Source: Mariniphaga sp964624645
GTDB taxonomy: Bacteria > Bacteroidota > Bacteroidia > Bacteroidales > Prolixibacteraceae
Length of the DNA stretch: 13,275 nt
Direction: 5' to 3'
Assembly: GCA_964624645.1 (NCBI GenBank)
Contig: CAZVAD010000075.1
Location: 1-13,275, forward strand
Part shown: positions 6,616-13,062 of the stretch, piece after piece
Layout of the letters: every line of letters starts with the position of its first letter
Numbering within the stretch: position 1 is the first letter of the stretch
Notes under the pieces: model-generated
What the model saw: the letters and a program-made list of their open reading frames with translations, nothing else
Told to the model about the DNA's origin: nothing
Databases searched by the model: none
Translations under genes and position numbers: made by a program

Positions 6616-7689
6616 ATGGGGACATTACTTTTATTTTTCACTGTTGCAATCATTGTTTCATTTTTTTGTTCGCTCTGGGAAGCTGTTCTGCTGAGCAATA
6701 CCCCGTCCTATATTGGAAGACTTCAGGCTGAAAAGCCTGCAACCGGCAATTTGCTTGCCCGGATGAAGGAGGATATTGACAGGCCGCTCTCTGCAATTTT
6801 AACCCTGAACACGTTTGCACACACGATTGGCGCACTCGGTGTTGGTGTTCAGGCAGGGAAAATGTTTGGCGCCCATCAGTTCACCCTTGGCCCGCTGAGT
6901 ATATCCTTTGAATCGGTCATTGCCACGCTGATGACCCTTGCTATTTTGATTCTTTCAGAAATTCTGCCCAAAACCATCGGTGCAATTTTCTGGCAAAAAC
7001 TGACGCCGTTCACCGTGAGGTCGCTCAAGGTGCTGGTGTTTGTTCTTGCGCCGTTTGTGTGGCTGAGCAAATGGGTTACCCGGATTGTCAAAACCGAAAA
7101 GGGGAGGAGTGTGTTCAGTCGTGCGGATTTTGCGGCAATGACTGATGTGGGATTGAAAAGTGGTGCGCTGGACAAGGACGAGAAATCAATCATCCAAAAC
7201 CTGCTGCGACTTGAAAACCTGAAGGTTCGCGATATTATGACACCCCGCTCCGTAATTATTATGGTTGAGGAGGCTCAAAGCATGAAAGAGATTTATGAGG
7301 AGCTGAAACCCATGGTGTTTTCGCGAATTCCCGTTTTCCATGATCAGCCCGATAACATCACGGGAGTTATTTTAAAGGACAACATTCTTGAAAAAATGGC
7401 ACAGGATGAGCACCTGGTGAAAGCCTCCGAAATAAAGCGGGAGATTCTGTTTGTGGAAGATGACTTCACTGTGGCAAAACTGATGGATTCGCTTATTCTG
7501 AACCGCCAGCACCTGGCGGTTGTTACCGACAGTTTTGGCAGCGTGGTGGGACTTGTTACAATGGAAGACCTGTTTGAAACCCTGCTCGGACTGGAAATCA
7601 TGGATGAATCCGATAAAGTGGAAGACCTTCAGAAACTGGCCATTGAAAAATGGAAAAAACGGACAGGCAACCAACGCCTGAAACCCTGA
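6616..7689 (+). CDS. CNNM/CorC-family membrane protein (DUF21 plus CBS pair)
   Basis: A 357-residue inner-membrane protein of the CNNM/CorC (formerly hemolysin-related) family, generally linked to magnesium or other divalent-cation efflux. The DUF21 domain occupies residues ~1-160 with hydrophobic segments near 2-25, 60-82, 98-125 and 130-152. Family motifs are SLWEAVLLSN, the NTFAHTIGALGVG turn and LSEILPKTIGAIFW. The cytosolic part has the linker ALDKDEKSIIQNLLRLENLKVRDIMTPR, then a CBS pair (~205-262 and ~272-325) ending VTDSFGSVVGLVTMEDLFETLLG. The protein stops about 30 residues after the second CBS and has no C-terminal CorC_HlyC domain, so it is the short architecture. CBS pairs bind adenine nucleotides and probably couple transport to cell state. 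The ATG follows an A-rich leader. The pfp gene is 125 bp downstream but seems to have its own promoter. Confidence 0.9.
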   Translation: MGTLLLFFTVAIIVSFFCSLWEAVLLSNTPSYIGRLQAEKPATGNLLARMKEDIDRPLSAILTLNTFAHTIGALGVGVQAGKMFGAHQFTLGPLSISFESVIATLMTLAILILSEILPKTIGAIFWQKLTPFTVRSLKVLVFVLAPFVWLSKWVTRIVKTEKGRSVFSRADFAAMTDVGLKSGALDKDEKSIIQNLLRLENLKVRDIMTPRSVIIMVEEAQSMKEIYEELKPMVFSRIPVFHDQPDNITGVILKDNILEKMAQDEHLVKASEIKREILFVEDDFTVAKLMDSLILNRQHLAVVTDSFGSVVGLVTMEDLFETLLGLEIMDESDKVEDLQKLAIEKWKKRTGNQRLKP

Positions 7690-7728
7690 TCCGTTTAAAT
7701 TTTCTTTAAGACTGCCGCCTGAAAAATG

Positions 7729-7745
7729 TATCCCGGGATAATCCC
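7729..7745. promoter_or_regulatory. Overlapping palindromes upstream of pfp, possible operator
   Basis: TATCCCGGGATA (7729-7740) is a perfect 12-bp palindrome. It overlaps a second inverted repeat, GGGAT-A-ATCCC (7735-7745), giving three alternating ATCCC half-sites. The cluster begins 29 bases and ends 12 bases before the -7 box, covering the place where a -33 element would normally sit. It has no T-run and is unlikely to be a terminator for the upstream gene. Confidence 0.4.
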
Positions 7746-7757
7746 TGAAATTTGAGT

Positions 7758-7765
7758 TATCTTTG
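7758..7765 (+). promoter_or_regulatory. Candidate -7 box of pfp
   Basis: TATCTTTG matches the Bacteroidota TAnnTTTG consensus exactly and lies 49 bases before the pfp ATG. No -33 TTG is found 18-21 bases upstream; that position is taken by the palindrome cluster. Confidence 0.45.
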
Positions 7766-7814
7766 GTAAGAGGTGAATTATCAACTGAAATTACAAATTA
7801 AAAATTAAGCGAAT

Positions 7815-9470
7815 ATGATTATTAGTCCATTACAACAAGAGAGGGCAAAATACAGCCCCAAACTTCCGTGCACCCTGAAAGGGGCGGTTAAATTGTCAGG
7901 AGGCGAAAAAACCCGGTCTGTTGATGATCAGGAAGAAATTGCAAAATTATTTCCACACACCTACGGTATGCCCATCATAACCTTTGAAAAAGGGGATGAG
8001 AGCGTTGGCGGAAAGCCGGTTCATGTGGGCGTTATTCTGTCTGGCGGACAGGCTCCGGGCGGGCACAATGTGATTTCAGGTATTTTTGACGGAATCAAAA
8101 GGGTACATCCCGAAAGCAAACTTTACGGTTTTCTTGGCGGCCCTTCCGGATTGATTGAACATAAATACATTGAACTCACCGCCGAAATCATTGATGAATA
8201 CAGAAACACCGGCGGTTTTGACATCATCGGCTCCGGGCGTACAAAACTGGACGAAGAGTGGCAATATGACAAAGGACTGGAAATTGCTAAAAAGCTGAAT
8301 CTCAATACGCTGGTTATCATTGGCGGCGACGACTCCAACACCAACGCATGTATTCTGGCGGAATATTACCTGCAGAAAAATGAAAAACTCCAGGTGATTG
8401 GTTGCCCGAAAACCATTGACGGCGACCTGAAAAATGAAGCGATTGAGGCTTCGTTTGGGTTTGATACCGCCACCAAAGTGTATTCCGAACTCATCGGAAA
8501 TATTCAGCGCGATGCCAATTCAGCAAAAAAATACTGGCATTTCATCAAACTGATGGGACGCTCGGCATCACATATCGGACTGGAATGCGCACTGAAAACA
8601 CAACCCAATATTGCACTGATTTCCGAGGAGATTGAGGCAAAGCAGCAAACGCTTGAAGATATTGTGGATTACCTTGCAAAAATCATTATAAAACGTGCGG
8701 CAAATGGAAATAATTTCGGCGTGGCGCTCATTCCCGAAGGATTGATTGAATTCATTCCGGAAATGAAAGCTTTGATTTCCGAGCTGAACGACCTTCTTGC
8801 CGAAGGTACGGAAACAGGAAACGCTTTTAAAAGTCTTCACAAAGACCAGCGGCTGGAATGGGTTGGAGAACGGCTGACACAAAAATCCGCAAAGGTTTTC
8901 AAGTCCCTGCCACAGGGGATTGCCACACAGCTCACCCTCGATCGTGATCCTCATGGAAACGTACAGGTTTCGCTCATTGAAACCGAAAAGCTGCTTGGGC
9001 AAATGGTTGCGGAAAAACTTGCAAAGCTCAAAAAAGCGGGGGAGTTTACCGGAAAGTTCAGTACGCAGTATCACTTCTTCGGTTACGAAGGCAGATGCGC
9101 CGCACCGTCAAATTTTGATGCCGACTACTGCTATTCGCTTGGCTACACGGCGTCTGTGCTTGCTGCTGAAGGCAAAACCGGCTATATGGCTTCTGTCCGG
9201 AATCTGACTGCCCCGGCCAAAGCGTGGATTGCAGGCGGTGTTCCGATCACCATGATGATGAATATGGAGAGAAGGCATGGAAGTATGAAGCCGGTAATTC
9301 AGAAAGCATTGGTAGAGTTGGATGGTGCACCGTTTAAATACTTTGCTTCGCAGCGCGGGGAGTGGGCCGGTGGTACGCATTACGTTTATCCGGGGCCAAT
9401 CCAGTATTTCGGGCCGGAAGAAGTGTGTGACCAGCCTACTGAAACCTTGAAGCTTGAGAAGAATTCATAA
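7815..9470 (+). CDS. pfp: Diphosphate--fructose-6-phosphate 1-phosphotransferase (PPi-PFK, long form)
   Basis: A 551-residue cytoplasmic enzyme catalysing the reversible step fructose 6-phosphate + PPi to fructose 1,6-bisphosphate + Pi, a reversible, ATP-sparing form of the phosphofructokinase step of glycolysis. Length and N-terminus (PLQQERAKYSPKLPCTL) fit the long group-II form related to the plant beta subunit. VGVILSGGQAPGGHNV (~71-86) and GFLGGPSGL (~105-113) form the phosphate-binding start. PPi specificity is indicated by GGDDS (170-174), where Asp173 replaces the Gly of ATP enzymes, and by Lys199 in PKTIDGDL (198-205), where ATP enzymes have Gly; Asp202 is the catalytic base. KLMGRSASHIGLECAL (~245-260) contributes to sugar-phosphate binding, and YEGRCAAPSNFD is a further family block. 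The start is the first ATG after an AT-rich leader and gives the expected N-terminus. A strong terminator follows. Confidence 0.96.
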   Translation: MIISPLQQERAKYSPKLPCTLKGAVKLSGGEKTRSVDDQEEIAKLFPHTYGMPIITFEKGDESVGGKPVHVGVILSGGQAPGGHNVISGIFDGIKRVHPESKLYGFLGGPSGLIEHKYIELTAEIIDEYRNTGGFDIIGSGRTKLDEEWQYDKGLEIAKKLNLNTLVIIGGDDSNTNACILAEYYLQKNEKLQVIGCPKTIDGDLKNEAIEASFGFDTATKVYSELIGNIQRDANSAKKYWHFIKLMGRSASHIGLECALKTQPNIALISEEIEAKQQTLEDIVDYLAKIIIKRAANGNNFGVALIPEGLIEFIPEMKALISELNDLLAEGTETGNAFKSLHKDQRLEWVGERLTQKSAKVFKSLPQGIATQLTLDRDPHGNVQVSLIETEKLLGQMVAEKLAKLKKAGEFTGKFSTQYHFFGYEGRCAAPSNFDADYCYSLGYTASVLAAEGKTGYMASVRNLTAPAKAWIAGGVPITMMMNMERRHGSMKPVIQKALVELDGAPFKYFASQRGEWAGGTHYVYPGPIQYFGPEEVCDQPTETLKLEKNS

Positions 9471-9492
9471 GATATTGGCATGGCTGCCATAG

Positions 9493-9533
9493 AAAAAGGC
9501 TCTGTCCGTATGATTAATGGACAGAGCCTTTTT
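9493..9533. terminator. Bidirectional intrinsic terminator between pfp and the OMP gene
   Basis: A perfect 15-bp stem, AAAAAGGCTCTGTCC (9493-9507) pairing with GGACAGAGCCTTTTT (9519-9533), encloses an 11-base loop. Each strand ends in a run of five T, so it can end pfp transcripts on plus and the OMP gene on minus. A second, smaller hairpin (TTTGCC/GGCAAA, 9539-9554) follows. Confidence 0.92.
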
Positions 9534-9584
9534 GTGTTTTTGCCTGCCGGCAAACGAAATTGTTTTCTGATTTTCCAGAATCGG

Positions 9585-10064
9585 CTAAAAAATAAACCGG
9601 ATGGACAGGGCAATTTCATCTCCCCAAAAACCGGTGTAGCCAATCAGATTAAATGCAGGCTTCCAGTCTAAACTGATGTTGAATGGAATTTCCTGAATGT
9701 TGTATTCCATCCCTAAAATGCCGTCCACCCCGATTACGGTATGGCTTCCGCTTTCATCGAACCAGGGATGGTTTTTTTCACCATTCCAGAAACCAATATG
9801 TCCGCCGCCGCCGTAATACCAGTTGAGTCGCGGAACGCCAAATGCCTGTGCATGAATCTCATAAAGCCCTGTGATGTTAAAACCGCGCCAGCGGGAAGCC
9901 ACGATGGCTTCTATTCCGGTATTGTTGCCAATAAAATGTTTAACGGTCAATCCGTTGGAAAATCCTCCGCGAACCCCGATGCCGGTGTTATAGTCGTGTG
10001 CACTGACTGCCATAACGGTCATTGCAAGCAATGAAAATGTTAAAAGAAATTTTCTCATGGTCAT
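9585..10064 (-). CDS. Small outer-membrane beta-barrel protein, function unknown
   Basis: A 159-residue secreted protein with a clear signal peptide: the hydrophobic run FLLTFSLLAMTVMAVSA ends in a V-S-A / H-D signal peptidase I site near residue 22. The remainder is a series of alternating-polarity strands (TGIGVRGGFSNGLTVKHFI, GIEAIVASRWRGFNITGLYE, WYYGGGGHIGFW, VIGVDGILGMEYN, FNISLDWKPAF, IALSIRFIF) ending in an aromatic residue, the pattern of small eight-stranded outer-membrane barrels common in Bacteroidota. No enzymatic motif is seen and no partner gene is adjacent. The start could be the ATG at 10064 or the one two codons later (10058); both keep the signal peptide. It shares the strong terminator at 9493-9533 with pfp. 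Confidence 0.75.
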   Translation of the reverse strand: MTMRKFLLTFSLLAMTVMAVSAHDYNTGIGVRGGFSNGLTVKHFIGNNTGIEAIVASRWRGFNITGLYEIHAQAFGVPRLNWYYGGGGHIGFWNGEKNHPWFDESGSHTVIGVDGILGMEYNIQEIPFNISLDWKPAFNLIGYTGFWGDEIALSIRFIF

Positions 10065-10089
10065 TGATTTTTAATGATGTTTCTAAAAA

Positions 10090-10121
10090 TATTAAAAGCA
10101 CTTAAATCATTTAAGCGCTTT
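10090..10121 (-). terminator. Intrinsic terminator of the tRNA-Arg gene
   Basis: On the minus strand the arms AAAGCGCTTAAAT and ATTTAAGTGCTTT pair over 13 positions around a central G, with one G-U pair, and are followed by a T-rich tail (TTAATATTTTT). It begins 16 bases after the tRNA 3' end. On the plus strand the wobble would become an A-C mismatch, so the structure favours minus-strand RNA. Confidence 0.7.
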
Positions 10122-10137
10122 CAATGATAACTGTTTG

Positions 10138-10211
10138 TACCCCGAACGGGATTCGAACCCATGACCTACTGCTTAGAAGGCAGTTGCTCTATCCAGCTGA
10201 GCTATCGGGGC
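10138..10211 (-). tRNA. tRNA-Arg, anticodon UCU
   Basis: The minus strand folds into a full 74-base cloverleaf. The acceptor is GCCCCGA with TCGGGGT (G1-U72 wobble), the D stem GCTC/GAGC and the anticodon stem ACTGC/GCAGT. The loop C-T-TCT-A-A gives anticodon UCU, reading AGA and AGG. The T arm is ATGGG-TTCGAAT-CCCGT and the discriminator base is A. CCA is not encoded. It lies downstream of asnA on the same strand, with 104 bp between. Confidence 0.96.
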
Positions 10212-10315
10212 GTACCTTTTAAAAAATAAAACTGCTGCACTCAAGCCTTTCCCGGCTAAATTTCAGCGCTGCAAAAGTATAAAGCAAATTATAAATAACA
10301 AAGTTTTATGCCGGT

Positions 10316-11350
10316 TTACAGCAAATTGATGCCGCTTATTTTACACTGTTCCACCATTTCTTCAGGCCAGATACTTGACTGGATTTCGCCGATATGTGCT
10401 TTTCGCAGATAAAACATGCAAAGGCGCGACTGGCCGATTCCGCCGCCGATGGTGAGCGGAAATTCGCCGTTCAGCAGCATCTGATGCCACATGAGATTTT
10501 TCCGTTCTTCCATGTTTTTGATTTTCAGCTGCTTGAGCATGGTCTCTGCATCCACACGGATGCCCATGGATGAGATTTCAAAAGTGCGTCCCAGCACATC
10601 GTTCCATAAAAGGATATCACCATTCAGTCCGATGTTCCCGTCAGTTGTCGGGGTTGTCCAGTCGTCATAATCGGGCGCGCGGCCGTCGTGAATTTCGCCG
10701 TTGGGCATTTCCCCGCCAATGCCGATTAAAAAAACGGCGCCATATTTTCTGGTGATTTCATTTTCGCGTTCCATGGGGGTGAGGTCAGGGTACATGGCAG
10801 CCACTTCGCCGGTGTGAAGGAAAGTGATCTCTTCGGGCAACTGCGGTTTTATTTCCGCAAAATTTTCCGAAATATAAAATTCGGTGTTCACAATCACTGT
10901 ATATATCTTCTGGACAATCTTTTTGAGAAAGTCCAGATTTCGCTCTTCCTTCGAAATAACCCGTTCCCAATCCCACTGGTCAACATAAAGCGAATGAATA
11001 TTCGTCAGCTCTTCATCGGGGCGGATGGCGTTCATGTCGGTATATAGTCCGTATCCTTTTTCGATTTTCATATTTGCCAGAGCCATCCTTTTCCATTTTG
11101 CCAGGGAGTGGACAATTTCTGCCACCTGGTCATTCATATCCTTCATCCGGAAAGTGACCGGGCGCTCGACTCCGGTCAGGTCGTCGTTTATTCCCGTTCC
11201 CCTTTTAACAAACATCGGTGCAGTCACCCGGTGCAGTTTCAGCTCGGCGGCCAGATTTAACTGGAAAAAATCCTTGATCATTTTGATCGCCTGCTCCGTT
11301 TGGTTGACATTCAGAAGGGAACTGTAATTCTCCGGTATAAAAAGTTTCAT
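10316..11350 (-). CDS. asnA: Aspartate--ammonia ligase (asparagine synthetase A)
   Basis: A 344-residue cytoplasmic enzyme making asparagine from aspartate, ATP and ammonia (not glutamine). It has the class-II aminoacyl-tRNA-synthetase-like fold. Recognisable blocks are LNLAAELKLHRVTAPMFV, GTGINDDLTGVERPV, HSLAKWKRMAL, YTDMNAIRPDEELTNIHS followed by YVDQWDWE, DDWTTPTTDGNIGLNGDIL, LGRTFEISSMGIRVD, and a motif-3-like GGGIGQSRLCM with Arg309. It is slightly longer than the 330-residue E. coli enzyme and appears intact. The frame continues upstream to 11431, but I start at the ATG at 11350, where MKLFIPENYSSLLN matches the family's N-terminus and a promoter-like box lies just upstream. AsnA suits an ammonia-rich or anaerobic habitat. 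The gene is alone; tRNA-Arg lies downstream on the same strand. Confidence 0.95.
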   Translation of the reverse strand: MKLFIPENYSSLLNVNQTEQAIKMIKDFFQLNLAAELKLHRVTAPMFVKRGTGINDDLTGVERPVTFRMKDMNDQVAEIVHSLAKWKRMALANMKIEKGYGLYTDMNAIRPDEELTNIHSLYVDQWDWERVISKEERNLDFLKKIVQKIYTVIVNTEFYISENFAEIKPQLPEEITFLHTGEVAAMYPDLTPMERENEITRKYGAVFLIGIGGEMPNGEIHDGRAPDYDDWTTPTTDGNIGLNGDILLWNDVLGRTFEISSMGIRVDAETMLKQLKIKNMEERKNLMWHQMLLNGEFPLTIGGGIGQSRLCMFYLRKAHIGEIQSSIWPEEMVEQCKISGINLL

Positions 11351-11373
11351 TTTTTCATTTTTTGAATTGTATG

Positions 11374-11403
11374 CAAAAATAAGATTGTGGTTAGATTTTG
11401 AAA
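11374..11403 (-). promoter_or_regulatory. Candidate asnA promoter
   Basis: On the minus strand TTTC (11400-11403) is followed after 18 bases by TATTTTTG (11374-11381). The -7 box is a perfect TAnnTTTG match; the -33 box is one base off TTTG. The implied leader is about 18 bases, supporting the ATG at 11350 as asnA start. Confidence 0.5.
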
Positions 11404-11473
11404 GAAGATTCATCAAAATCACTGAAAACATTTCAGTAATTTTATGAATTGTCTGTTATTTTAATATTAACCG

Positions 11474-12259
11474 TTAAATAGTTATCGTCAGTCCGTCGTA
11501 AGCCACAAAAACGTTTTCGGGCAATCCGGCTTCAATTTCCCTGTGTTTTCCAAAGGTATGGCTCAGGTGGGTGAGGTAGGACTTTTTGGGCTTCAGTTTT
11601 TCAATGACTTCGAGCGCTTGTTCAAGATTGAAATGCGAAATGTGCTTTTCTTTGCGCAGCGCATTGATTACAAGCACATCCAGATTTTCCAGCTTTTTCA
11701 TTTCAGTTTCTGAAATAAAATTAGTGTCGGTTATGTAGCTCAGGTTTCCTATCCTGAATCCATAAACAGGAAGTTTATTATGGTAGCAGCGAACCGGAAT
11801 AACCTCCGTTTCGTCAATAAAAAACGGTTCATCGCTCAGGTTGATAAGCTGCATTTCCGGCAGGCCAACATATTTGTGCTCGGCAAAAGCATAGTCAAAA
11901 ATCCGTTTCAGCGTCTCCTGCACCCGTTTTTCGGCATAAATATCGGTGGGACGCTTTTGCAGCCAGTTGAATGAACGAATATCATCCAGCCCAAAAATAT
12001 GGTCGGCATGTTCGTGGGTCAGCAGGATCGCCCGGAGTGTTTTAACCTGCTCCCGCAACATTTGCTGCCTGAAATCGGGGCCGGCATCAATGACAATGTT
12101 TTGCCCGTTGATTTTGAGCAGCAGCGAGGAACGCAGGCGTTTGTCCAGCGAATCAGACGATTGGCAGACGGGACATTCGCAGCCAATCACCGGCACTCCC
12201 TGCGAAGTGCCCGTACCAAGAAAGACTACTTCAATTTCCGGTTTATTCTTTGAAATCAT
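11474..12259 (-). CDS. PhnP-like metallo-beta-lactamase-fold hydrolase
   Basis: A 261-residue cytoplasmic metal-dependent phosphodiesterase-like enzyme. After VVFLGTGTSQGVPVIG the motif C27-x-C29-x-x-C32 appears, and near the end HLSH (231-234); this Cys3His set matches the extra structural zinc site described for E. coli PhnP. The catalytic two-metal site is H82-x-H84-x-D86-H87 (THEHADH), with His160, Asp178 in ITDTNF, and His231 as the other expected ligands. PhnP hydrolyses phosphoribosyl 1,2-cyclic phosphate in phosphonate breakdown, but no other phn genes are present here, and close relatives are widespread in Bacteroidota without that pathway, so the substrate is probably another cyclic nucleotide or phosphoribosyl compound. 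The ATG at 12259 gives a normal N-terminus. It is divergent from the RsmI-like gene with 66 bp between starts. Confidence 0.88.
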   Translation of the reverse strand: MISKNKPEIEVVFLGTGTSQGVPVIGCECPVCQSSDSLDKRLRSSLLLKINGQNIVIDAGPDFRQQMLREQVKTLRAILLTHEHADHIFGLDDIRSFNWLQKRPTDIYAEKRVQETLKRIFDYAFAEHKYVGLPEMQLINLSDEPFFIDETEVIPVRCYHNKLPVYGFRIGNLSYITDTNFISETEMKKLENLDVLVINALRKEKHISHFNLEQALEVIEKLKPKKSYLTHLSHTFGKHREIEAGLPENVFVAYDGLTITI

Positions 12260-12278
12260 GCTGTAAAATTAATAAAAG

Positions 12279-12309
12279 GTTGCGGAAACCGTGATTAACT
12301 GTAATTTTG
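12279..12309 (+). promoter_or_regulatory. Promoter of the RsmI-like gene
   Basis: GTTG (12279-12282) is followed after 19 bases by TAATTTTG (12302-12309), a near-ideal Bacteroidota -33/-7 pair and the best promoter in the window. The -7 box ends only 16 bases before the ATG, so the mRNA leader would be about 10 bases or less. Confidence 0.65.
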
Positions 12310-12310
12310 C

Positions 12311-12325
12311 CGGAAAAATTTTCCG
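12311..12325. promoter_or_regulatory. Palindrome between -7 box and start codon, possible operator
   Basis: CGGAAAA-A-TTTTCCG is a perfect 7-bp inverted repeat with one central base. It begins one base after the -7 box and ends exactly at the base before the ATG of the RsmI-like gene, spanning the likely transcription start. Confidence 0.4.
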
Positions 12326-13027
12326 ATGGCTGAACTTTATCTTATTCCCAATGTGTTGAGCGCGGGCGACTGGCAAAAAGTACTTCCGGCAGGAATTGCT
12401 GAGACGCTTGCTGCCACCCGGCATTTTATTGTGGAAAATATCCGCACTGCACGCCGGTTCATAAAACAGGTGAATCCGGAAACCAGTATTGACGAACTGA
12501 TTTTTTATGAGCTGAACAAGCACACGACATTGGAAAAATTGCCGGAATATTTGCATCCACTTGAGAAAGGTGAGCATGTTGCGGTAATCTCTGAAGCAGG
12601 CTGTCCGGGCGTTGCCGATCCGGGCGCTGAAATTGTGCGGCTTGCCCACCAAAGGGGCTATAAAGTTGTTCCGCTCGTCGGGCCATCATCGGTTCTCCTT
12701 GCGCTGATGGCATCCGGATTGAACGGACAGCATTTCGCATTTAACGGCTACCTGCCGGTCAATCCGAAAGAGCGCACCGATTCGATTCTGAGTCTGGAAA
12801 AAAAGGTGAGGAGCAGTGGACAAACGCAGATTTTTATTGAAACGCCTTATCGGAACAGTCAACTAATCAGCGCTTTGTTAAAAACATGCGCGCCGGATAC
12901 CTTACTCTGTATTGCAGCTAACCTGACCGGCGAAAATGAATTTATTTCCACCAAAACCATTTCCCGGTGGAAAAGCAGTGCGCCCGATCTGCATAAGCAG
13001 CCTGCAATTTTTTTGTTAGGGAAGTGA
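12326..13027 (+). CDS. RsmI-like SAM-dependent methyltransferase (short Bacteroidota paralogue)
   Basis: A 233-residue protein of the tetrapyrrole-methylase superfamily, closest in motif order to RsmI, the 16S rRNA C1402 2'-O-methyltransferase. Visible blocks are LYLIPN at the N-terminus, VAVISEAGCPGVADPG (85-100, RsmI has SDAGTP..DPG), VVPLVGPSSVLLALMASGL (114-132), FAFNGYLPVNPKER (137-150) and FIETPYRN (170-177). It lacks the PTPIGNLxD loop of true RsmI, which reads PNVLSAGDW here, has HFIVENIRTARRF where RsmI has its AEDTRHT motif, and stops at about 230 residues without the C-terminal extension. It is therefore the shorter paralogue found alongside a true RsmI in many Bacteroidota; RNA methylation is likely, but the target is unknown. 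It has its own good promoter and converges on the Nudix gene with 35 bp between stops. Confidence 0.85.
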   Translation: MAELYLIPNVLSAGDWQKVLPAGIAETLAATRHFIVENIRTARRFIKQVNPETSIDELIFYELNKHTTLEKLPEYLHPLEKGEHVAVISEAGCPGVADPGAEIVRLAHQRGYKVVPLVGPSSVLLALMASGLNGQHFAFNGYLPVNPKERTDSILSLEKKVRSSGQTQIFIETPYRNSQLISALLKTCAPDTLLCIAANLTGENEFISTKTISRWKSSAPDLHKQPAIFLLGK

Positions 13028-13062
13028 AAGAAATCAGAAGTTTTTAAAATAAATCCGCCGGC

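Noticed and set aside
8568..9074. 168-codon open frame on the minus strand inside pfp
   Set aside because: It is antisense to conserved PPi-PFK sequence, with no recognisable motifs.
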